Under the pieces are notes generated by a model, which ran no database searches, was not told where the DNA came from, and was given only the letters and a program-made list of their open reading frames with translations. The translations under genes were made by a program, and so were the position numbers. This document shows, piece after piece, positions 6,408-11,128 of a stretch of 11,128 nucleotides of DNA. The number at the start of each line of letters is the position of its first letter. The first letter of the stretch is position 1. Source of the stretch: DAOVRL01 sp964459805 (GTDB lineage: Bacteria > Planctomycetota > Phycisphaerae > Sedimentisphaerales > Anaerobacaceae); assembly GCA_964459805.1 (NCBI GenBank), contig CAYWOD010000116.1, positions 1 through 11,128 on the forward strand. The letters run 5' to 3'.

Positions 6408-7949
6408 ATGAAAAGACAGACACGGAGAGAATTTCTCAAAGCGCTCGGCTTTGTCGCCGGTTCAGCCGCCGGGCTATCGGCGCTGCCGAGCTGTGCGAGC
6501 ACCGCCCGGACCTCACGGCCAGCCAGCAAGCGACCGAACATCATATTTATTATGACCGACGACCACGCCTCGCACGCGATGAGCTGCTACGACAGCAAGA
6601 TAAACAAAACGCCCAATCTCGACCGGATTGCCAAAGAGGGCATGCGATTCGACAATTGCTTTTGCACCAATTCGATCTGCGCACCCTGCCGCGCCGTTAT
6701 CCTCACCGGTAAACACAGCCATATCAATGGCGTCATCGACAACAGAAAAACGTTTGACGGTAGCCAGCAGACCTTCCCCAAGCTGCTGCAAAAGGCCGGC
6801 TACCAGACCGCTATGATCGGAAAGTGGCACCTCAAGACCGACCCGACGGGGTTTGATTACTGGTCCGTGCTGATCGGTCAGGGCCCCTACTACAACCCGC
6901 CGATGAAGACGCCCAACGGTACGGTCAAGTACACCGGCTACACCACCGACATCATCACGCTGCTGGCGCTGGACTGGCTGCAACACAAGCGTGACAAGGA
7001 CAAGCCGTTCTGTCTGATGTATCAACACAAGGCTCCGCACCGCAACTGGCAGCCGGCGCCGGAACACCTGACCAAGTATGACGATGTCACTATACCCGAG
7101 CCGGACAATCTCTTCGACGATTACTCCAATCGGGGAAGAGCTGCCAAGGAACAAGACATGAGCATCGAAAAGACGATGAACGCACGTGACCTCAAGCTGG
7201 TCGCTCCCAGAAACCTCACCCCCGATCAGAAAAAGGCCTGGGACGCCGCCTACAATCCAAAAAACAAGGCATTCGAGGCCGCGAACCTACAGGGCAAGGA
7301 ACTGATTCGCTGGAAATACCAGAGATATATCAAGGACTACCTGCGCTGCATCGCGTCGGTCGATGACAACGTCGGCGACCTGCTGGAGTACCTCGACGAT
7401 TCGGGCCTGGCCGAGAATACCATCGTGGTTTACACATCCGATCAGGGCTTCTATCTCGGCGACCACGGCTGGTTCGACAAGAGATTTATGTACGAAGAAT
7501 CTCTTCGTATGCCCCTGCTGGTGCGGTATCCCAGGCAGATCAAGGCCGCCTCGGTGAATAAGGACCTTGTGCAGAACCTGGATTTCGGCCCGACCTTCTT
7601 GGATTTTGCGGGCGTTCAGGTCCCGAAAGATATGCAGGGCCGATCAATGCGAAAAGTCCTCCAGGGCAAGACCCCGAAAGACTGGCGAGCTTCCGTTTAT
7701 TATCACTACCACGAGTACCCGGCTGTCCACAGCGTAAAACGTCACTATGGCGTCCGAACGAAACGGTATAAGCTCATACACTTCTACCACGACATCGACG
7801 AGTGGGAGCTGTACGACCTTGAAAAGGACCCCCATGAAATGAGAAACGTGCTCGCCGACCCGGCATACGCCGACATCGTCAAGGACCTAAAGGCCGAGCT
7901 AAAACGCCTTCGCAAGAAATACAAAGACGACATCGGCCCGCCGGTCTAA
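6408..7949 (+). CDS. Tat-exported sulfatase, N-acetylglucosamine-6-O-sulfatase-like (S1_11 type)
   Basis: Predicted 513-aa sulfatase. The Tat signal is TRREFLKALG (residues 5-14) followed by a short hydrophobic region; ALPSC29 at its end could be a weak lipobox, so a Tat lipoprotein is possible. The core starts RPNIIFIMTDDH (metal ligands D51, D52). The formylglycine motif is C91-A-P-C-R95. Other motifs are K139-W-H141, HKAPHRNW (H207, H211), SDQG (D345, Q346) and K358. The wording around the motifs (TNSICAPCRAVILTGK, GFDYW, GQGPYYNPP, MYQHKAPHRNW) is that of the S1_11 group, which includes 6-O-sulfatases acting on N-acetylglucosamine such as BT_4656 of Bacteroides thetaiotaomicron. That recall is from memory and was not searched. 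The likely job is removing 6-O-sulfate from GlcNAc in mucin-type or glycosaminoglycan chains. It is co-directional with the fucosidase block after a 137-bp gap and converges on the cytochrome gene 17 bp downstream. Length and key residues look intact. Confidence 0.92.
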   Translation: MKRQTRREFLKALGFVAGSAAGLSALPSCASTARTSRPASKRPNIIFIMTDDHASHAMSCYDSKINKTPNLDRIAKEGMRFDNCFCTNSICAPCRAVILTGKHSHINGVIDNRKTFDGSQQTFPKLLQKAGYQTAMIGKWHLKTDPTGFDYWSVLIGQGPYYNPPMKTPNGTVKYTGYTTDIITLLALDWLQHKRDKDKPFCLMYQHKAPHRNWQPAPEHLTKYDDVTIPEPDNLFDDYSNRGRAAKEQDMSIEKTMNARDLKLVAPRNLTPDQKKAWDAAYNPKNKAFEAANLQGKELIRWKYQRYIKDYLRCIASVDDNVGDLLEYLDDSGLAENTIVVYTSDQGFYLGDHGWFDKRFMYEESLRMPLLVRYPRQIKAASVNKDLVQNLDFGPTFLDFAGVQVPKDMQGRSMRKVLQGKTPKDWRASVYYHYHEYPAVHSVKRHYGVRTKRYKLIHFYHDIDEWELYDLEKDPHEMRNVLADPAYADIVKDLKAELKRLRKKYKDDIGPPV

Positions 7950-7966
7950 AAGCACCAGGCAGCCGC

Positions 7967-8518
7967 TTATTCTTCCAGTATTTTGCCGGTCGCCTTGTCC
8001 CATCGCACGCTGCGGACATTCATGCGGTGGCCCTCGGCGTGGCAGTCGGTGCAGACTTTGTCGGGGCCCTCCGGCATCACTTCGTCAAAGATAGTCTCGG
8101 CACCGGCAAGAAAGACCTCGTGCTCGTTGACGTGCTTGATGTCCGCTCTGGAGTGGCAGATCATGCACATCGGCCTGATCTTCGCCCTTGGATACATAAT
8201 CTCCGGCGGTGTGGCGTTCTCTTCATCGCTTCGATGGCGTTCCGACTCGCCGTGACACCTCTCACAGCCTACCCCTACAACCATATGGTCAACGACGAGT
8301 TCTTCCTCCTCGAAATCCACGTGACAGGCAAGACAATAGGGATTAGCCACAAAAAACGGGGGCTCAATTTGTTCTTCAACAGACACTTTTTTGGCCGGCT
8401 GCTCAACCACTGCGTTGTCGGGCGGCTTTTCTTCAAAAGAGCGACTTGCTGCGAAAAGCAGCAAGCCGCTCACTAACAGTCCGATTAATATCGCCGCACT
8501 TACTTTGGCGACCTTCAT
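7967..8518 (-). CDS. membrane-anchored or exported tetraheme cytochrome c
   Basis: Predicted 183-aa multiheme electron carrier. An N-terminal hydrophobic segment (about residues 8-24) serves as a Sec signal or signal anchor. A charged linker follows to about residue 52, then a small domain with four CxxCH haem-attachment motifs: CLACH (62-66), CERCH (85-89), CMICH (118-122) and CTDCH (156-160). Extra histidines at 78, 95, 129, 133 and 164 are candidate distal axial ligands, so bis-His haems are possible. The layout resembles small periplasmic tetraheme cytochromes of the NapC/NirT-CymA or cytochrome c3-like superfamily, but I cannot place it in a named family. The start is uncertain: ATG 8518 puts the signal at the N-terminus but has no good Shine-Dalgarno; ATGs at 8527 and 8542 are possible. 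It lies 68 bp after the aldo/keto reductase-like gene on the same strand, probably as the last gene of that operon, and would pass electrons from or to an exported redox step. Confidence 0.85.
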   Translation of the reverse strand: MKVAKVSAAILIGLLVSGLLLFAASRSFEEKPPDNAVVEQPAKKVSVEEQIEPPFFVANPYCLACHVDFEEEELVVDHMVVGVGCERCHGESERHRSDEENATPPEIMYPRAKIRPMCMICHSRADIKHVNEHEVFLAGAETIFDEVMPEGPDKVCTDCHAEGHRMNVRSVRWDKATGKILEE

Positions 8519-8586
8519 AGTGCACATACTTGCTTCTGCCATCAAGTAACTGTTGGTATTTCATACTCATAGTGCCTGCGCAGCGA

Positions 8587-9702
8587 CTACACGTATTCCC
8601 AGTCTTTGAGCCACTGATAGTTGGCCGGCAGTTTGGCCCAAGCCTCGTCCATAGCCTGCTTGAGCTCCTTTGCCTCTGCTTTGTCCAGCTGACGGCGCTC
8701 CTTGACAGCGTCCGCAACGTTGTCCACCTGCTCCGGATTGATCATCCCCGGTATGGGGGCGGTTATCGCGCCGGTAGCCAGGATATAGCGTATGGTAATA
8801 CGAGCCAGACGGTCGTCGTTTTCGGCGTTCGGGTTGCCGGGCGTACTATCGCCCTTGAACAGGTTATTGCTGGAGAACGGTTTGATGCCGAAGCTGCCAA
8901 TATTATACTGCCTCAATGCATCAAAGAGACTGTCCCTCGGTCGTACCTTGCTCTTGGCGGTGAAGGGCGTCACGATAGCATCAAGCACGTCGCTGTACGT
9001 CTCGATCATCCATTTGATATGGGAACGGTCGTGCGAGGACAAACCGCAGAATCGTATCTTGCCCTGTTTCTTGGCTTGTTCGAGCGCCTTCATCATCTCA
9101 TCGACCTCGGCCTTTGAGTGTTTGCTGCTCTGCTCGTGCATAGTCGGGCGCCACAGGTCAACGTAGTCGAGCTTGGCATTGGTCATTCCCTTCTCCAGCG
9201 TTCCGAGCAGCGCCTTGGCGGTGCGGTATTTCGCGTTGCGCATTTCCTCCTGATACCAGGAGAAGCCGAAGAACATCGCCTCGCGCCTGCCCCGCAGGGC
9301 CTCGGCGTACGCCATCACCTCCTCCCTGGTGCAGGCATCGATATAGTTGATGCCCCGCTTGATGCACTGGCTAATAACATCTCTGCGGTTCTTCCGGAAG
9401 CCCTCGTTGTTAAGGTCCGCGCTGAGCCAGCCCCCGCCCTTAAAGACACCCGGAACCATCTTGTCAATCCGTTTCCAGTGTCCGCCGAAACACACGGCTG
9501 AGACCCAAAGACCGGTCTTCCCAAGCGGCCTATACTCCATATCGCCGTTGTAGCTGCGCGTCTTCTTCACGTCCGTCTTCTTGGCGGCCCGGCTCTCAAC
9601 AGCACCAAGGCCCACAGCTAAACCGGCCGCTGTAGCCGTACCCTCACGCACAAACTCGCGCCGGGTCAGCCCGTCTTTCCTATTCGGTTGCTTTTTCTCC
9701 AT
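8587..9702 (-). CDS. Tat-targeted aldo/keto reductase-like protein with an altered catalytic site
   Basis: Predicted 371-aa protein of the aldo/keto reductase (AKR) superfamily. The Tat signal is LTRREFVREG (residues 12-21) with a hydrophobic stretch to about residue 34, so the protein should be exported folded. The AKR barrel starts MEYRPLGKTGLWVSAVCFGG (residues 55-74) and includes INYIDAC (D122), LDYVDLW (about 178-184), GKIRFCGLSSH and a late IPGM segment, all in AKR order. The usual catalytic set is Asp-Tyr-Lys-His. Only the Asp (D122) is clear. The expected Tyr region reads ACTREEVMAY, the expected Lys strand reads MFFGFSWY, and the expected His region reads DLWRPTMHEQ with a shifted H189. 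Either it is a non-classical enzyme or not a reductase. The start is supported by AAGGA seven bases upstream (9710-9714). A truncated relative lies just upstream and a cytochrome gene downstream on the same strand. Family membership is firm; activity is not. Confidence 0.88.
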   Translation of the reverse strand: MEKKQPNRKDGLTRREFVREGTATAAGLAVGLGAVESRAAKKTDVKKTRSYNGDMEYRPLGKTGLWVSAVCFGGHWKRIDKMVPGVFKGGGWLSADLNNEGFRKNRRDVISQCIKRGINYIDACTREEVMAYAEALRGRREAMFFGFSWYQEEMRNAKYRTAKALLGTLEKGMTNAKLDYVDLWRPTMHEQSSKHSKAEVDEMMKALEQAKKQGKIRFCGLSSHDRSHIKWMIETYSDVLDAIVTPFTAKSKVRPRDSLFDALRQYNIGSFGIKPFSSNNLFKGDSTPGNPNAENDDRLARITIRYILATGAITAPIPGMINPEQVDNVADAVKERRQLDKAEAKELKQAMDEAWAKLPANYQWLKDWEYV

Positions 9703-9736
9703 AGTCTTGTCCTTAATACATTGTACACTCTAAGGT

Positions 9737-9753
9737 TTCTCACGCCTTCTCAC
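9737..9753. repeat. short direct repeat TTCTCAC x2 at the end of the truncated gene
   Basis: TTCTCAC occurs at 9737-9743 and again at 9747-9753, separated by three bases. The second copy covers the stop codon of the AKR remnant (9750-9752 on the minus strand). It marks the exact place where similarity to the full-length neighbour ends, so it may be a scar of the deletion that truncated the gene. A 7-bp repeat can also arise by chance. Confidence 0.4.
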
Positions 9754-9959
9754 ACCGCCGAGACCCAGATGCCCGTTTTTCCGAGAGGCCGATATTTCAT
9801 TTCCGAATTATAGCTGCGTGTCTTCTCGGCCCCTGCATCGGCAGCCTTGCCCGATCCGGCGCTAAGACCCACAGCCAAACCGGCAGCAGCCACGGCGCTG
9901 TCGCGCACAAACTTCCGCCCGGTCAAGTCATTCTTGGAATCTTGCTGTTTGTTGGACAT
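9750..9959 (-). pseudogene. truncated aldo/keto reductase-like gene (N-terminal remnant, 69 codons)
   Basis: The 69 codons match the N-terminus of the adjacent AKR-like protein. Across the aligned LT...WVSAV stretch about 37 of 58 residues are identical, including AAGLAVGL, KTRSYN and YRPLGKTG-WVSAV. Reading stops at a TGA right after WVSAV, where the full protein continues CFGG, and the remaining roughly 300 codons are absent. The Tat motif is damaged: TGRKFVR replaces TRREFVR, losing one of the two arginines. The two copies differ at many third positions and in their leader residues, so the duplication is not recent. A purine-rich ribosome-binding tract (AAAGGAAAGAGA) remains upstream of the ATG at 9959, so a short peptide could still be made. 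It sits between the TIM-barrel gene and the full AKR gene on the same strand. A sequencing or assembly deletion is possible. Confidence 0.8.
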
Positions 9960-10001
9960 CAATTTCTCTTTCCTTTATTGGGTACCACATTTCTTTTCTG
10001 C

Positions 10002-10970
10002 TTATGTCTTCCTTGTACGCCTTATTTTCTTAAAACACTCCTTAAGATAATCCCGCGATTTCGCAAGATTCGCCGACATAACCTCGGCCTCCGGATGGCC
10101 GTGCATAAACGGATTCACGTAGCCCCGATACCGAATCGCCGCAAGGGCATCCACCCAGGGCGCCATATCCGTCGGCCCGACACCGGGCAGTTGCTCGTTG
10201 CCCTTGGCTCGCTGCCAGGCGTAGAAGAAAAAGAGCTGCTTGCCGCATACACGAATCGCCTCCGGAACCGATGCCTTGATCGACTGGAGGTGATAAGGCG
10301 CAAGGGCGATGCCCAATCTCGGCGACTTATTGATGTCAACGAATGCCTTGAACGAATCGAGCGTGCAAAGAAGCGACCCGCCGTGATTCTCGATGGCAAG
10401 ATAAGAATTATTCTTCTCCGCAAGATCAGCTAACGGTTTTAGAGATTCGATGAACTTTTTCATTCGAGCGGTTAATTCCTCGGGCTTGCTCGCCCCGGCA
10501 CTGCCTCGCACCGCCACCCCGCCCCCGGCCTTGCCTAAGAGCTCGGCGTAACGCTCGTACCCGCCCTGATAAACCGAAAACGCAAACAGCTTGAGCTTGT
10601 GCTTGGCCAGCACCTTCTTCAAGCCCTCCGGCCCCACCCGCTTGAGCACGTCATCCAGATGAGGACAGCCGTTGTGGGCCGACCAGATATCAATCGCCTC
10701 GAACCCCAATTCGGCAATCCGCTCACACGCCTGCTCTATGGGAAGCTGCATATAGTGAATCGACGAGGTGGATAACCGCATCCGCCACTTTTTCCTCGTC
10801 TTACCAGGCCTTGCCAAAGCAGTTGCACTACCAGCGCCAACCACAGCGGCCGCACCAAAACTCACAGCCCTTAGAAAACCGCGGCGATCCAATATCACCT
10901 CGCTCTGCCCGCCTCCTATGGACAAACCATCTCGATTCAAATCGCTATTTCCAGCCAAGCTTCTTTCCAT
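10002..10970 (-). CDS. Tat-targeted TIM-barrel protein, sugar phosphate isomerase/epimerase type
   Basis: Predicted 322-aa protein of the xylose isomerase-like TIM-barrel superfamily (AP_endonuc_2, PF01261). A Tat signal (LDRRGFLRA, residues 27-35) with a hydrophobic stretch to about residue 53 predicts export. Barrel landmarks are MRLSTSSIHYM at strand 1, IAELGFEAIDIWSAH, KLKLFAFSVYQGG, YLAIENHGG (E194, H196), LGIALAPYHLQ (H227), and GYVNPFMHGHPE near the end. In typical members a metal-binding Asp precedes that histidine (D-x-x-H); here it is Ala224. The usual 'H.kD' strand reads LFFFYAWQ. Metal binding and isomerase chemistry are therefore uncertain. ATG 10970 is chosen because it is the first ATG after the promoter; it has no good Shine-Dalgarno. 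A TTG at 10892 directly before the Tat arginines, preceded by GAGGTGAT, is a serious alternative (296 aa). It is the first gene of the minus-strand block, 42 bp before the AKR remnant. The substrate is unknown. Confidence 0.85.
   Translation of the reverse strand: MERSLAGNSDLNRDGLSIGGGQSEVILDRRGFLRAVSFGAAAVVGAGSATALARPGKTRKKWRMRLSTSSIHYMQLPIEQACERIAELGFEAIDIWSAHNGCPHLDDVLKRVGPEGLKKVLAKHKLKLFAFSVYQGGYERYAELLGKAGGGVAVRGSAGASKPEELTARMKKFIESLKPLADLAEKNNSYLAIENHGGSLLCTLDSFKAFVDINKSPRLGIALAPYHLQSIKASVPEAIRVCGKQLFFFYAWQRAKGNEQLPGVGPTDMAPWVDALAAIRYRGYVNPFMHGHPEAEVMSANLAKSRDYLKECFKKIRRTRKT
10894..10901 (-). promoter_or_regulatory. alternative ribosome-binding site inside the TIM-barrel reading frame
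   Basis: Reading on the minus strand, GAGGTGAT is nearly the full anti-Shine-Dalgarno complement and lies just before an in-frame TTG at 10890-10892. A further AGGAGG sits about 12 bases upstream of it. Starting there would yield a protein beginning directly with the Tat motif (DRRGFLRA). The match may instead be a by-product of the codons for GGGQSEVI. Confidence 0.35.
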
Positions 10971-11013
10971 ACATCCAAAGCTGCGCACAACAACACATTT
11001 TTTCAACTGCGAT

Positions 11014-11042
11014 AGGATAACCCATCCTGCCAGGCTTGTCAA
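11014..11042 (-). promoter_or_regulatory. near-consensus sigma70 promoter for the minus-strand operon
   Basis: On the minus strand TTGACA (11042-11037) is a perfect -35 box, the spacer is exactly 17 bp, and TATCCT (11019-11014) matches the -10 consensus at four of six positions. The region just upstream is A/T-rich (AAAATAAAGC), which could help polymerase binding. Transcription would begin near 11007, giving a leader of about 37 nt to the ATG at 10970 or about 115 nt to the TTG at 10892. It excludes a start at the in-frame TTG at 11042. No operator-like repeat is evident. Confidence 0.6.
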
Positions 11043-11128
11043 GCTTTATTTTACGCCAATAAAATTCTCCAGACGCTGCGTAAGAATCCTTTTTTTGTTT
11101 GACCCAGCCGGCGAAGAACCTAAAATAG

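Noticed and set aside
6513..7154. 213-codon minus-strand frame inside the second sulfatase gene
   Set aside because: It is opposite a strongly conserved sulfatase core; the translation shows no recognisable family.
8433..8717. 94-codon minus-strand frame bridging the AKR-like and cytochrome genes
   Set aside because: It reads both genes out of frame, and the part covering the gap is too short and lacks any motif.
8530..9117. 195-codon plus-strand frame opposite the AKR-like gene
   Set aside because: It is a shadow of the AKR-like gene, with no ribosome-binding site and no family features.
10971..11042. TTG start at 11042 for the TIM-barrel protein
   Set aside because: That TTG is part of the -35 box of the predicted promoter, so it would lie upstream of the transcript.
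11058..11128. T-run after ACGCTGCGT at the right edge as an intrinsic terminator
   Set aside because: The ACGC/GCGT arms leave a single-base loop, too tight to form a hairpin, and no plus-strand gene precedes it.

Overview
The window looks like a piece of a carbohydrate-degrading bacterium of the PVC superphylum. A planctomycete of the Phycisphaerae/Sedimentisphaerales kind is the best guess, with Lentisphaerota, Kiritimatiellota and Verrucomicrobiota as alternatives. The guess rests on sulfatases carrying twin-arginine (Tat) signals, a Tat-targeted aldo/keto reductase-like protein and a Tat-targeted TIM-barrel 'sugar isomerase', next to CAZymes and without SusC/SusD genes. It is inference from gene content; no taxonomic marker gene is present.

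Plus-strand block (about 72-7949). A good sigma70-like promoter (TGGACA, 17-bp spacer, TATTAT) precedes five co-directional genes: a 259-aa protein of unknown function with no signal peptide; a Tat-exported S1 sulfatase; a Sec-exported GH95 alpha-L-fucosidase or alpha-L-galactosidase; a Sec-exported DUF4038/GH140-like TIM-barrel protein with a C-terminal PF12904-type domain; and a Tat-exported sulfatase resembling N-acetylglucosamine-6-O-sulfatases (S1_11). Gaps are 40, 6, 53 and 137 bp, so at least the first four probably form one operon. Together they read as a module for removing sulfate and fucose or galactose from a sulfated, probably fucosylated glycan (mucin-like, animal or algal). The two sulfatases need a formylglycine-generating or anaerobic sulfatase-maturating enzyme, which is not in the window.

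Minus-strand block (about 11042-7967), converging on the first with only 17 bp between the coding ends. A near-consensus promoter (TTGACA, 17 bp, TATCCT) drives a Tat-targeted TIM-barrel protein of the sugar phosphate isomerase/epimerase type. It is followed by a 69-codon remnant of an aldo/keto reductase-like gene, a full-length Tat-targeted aldo/keto reductase-like protein, and a membrane-anchored or exported tetraheme cytochrome c. The reductase-like and isomerase-like proteins both keep their fold signatures but have changes at positions that are normally catalytic. They are therefore the least understood part of the window.

Almost all of the window is coding. The longest gap between genes is 137 bp (6271-6407). 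No RNA gene, insertion sequence, CRISPR array or convincing intrinsic terminator was found.
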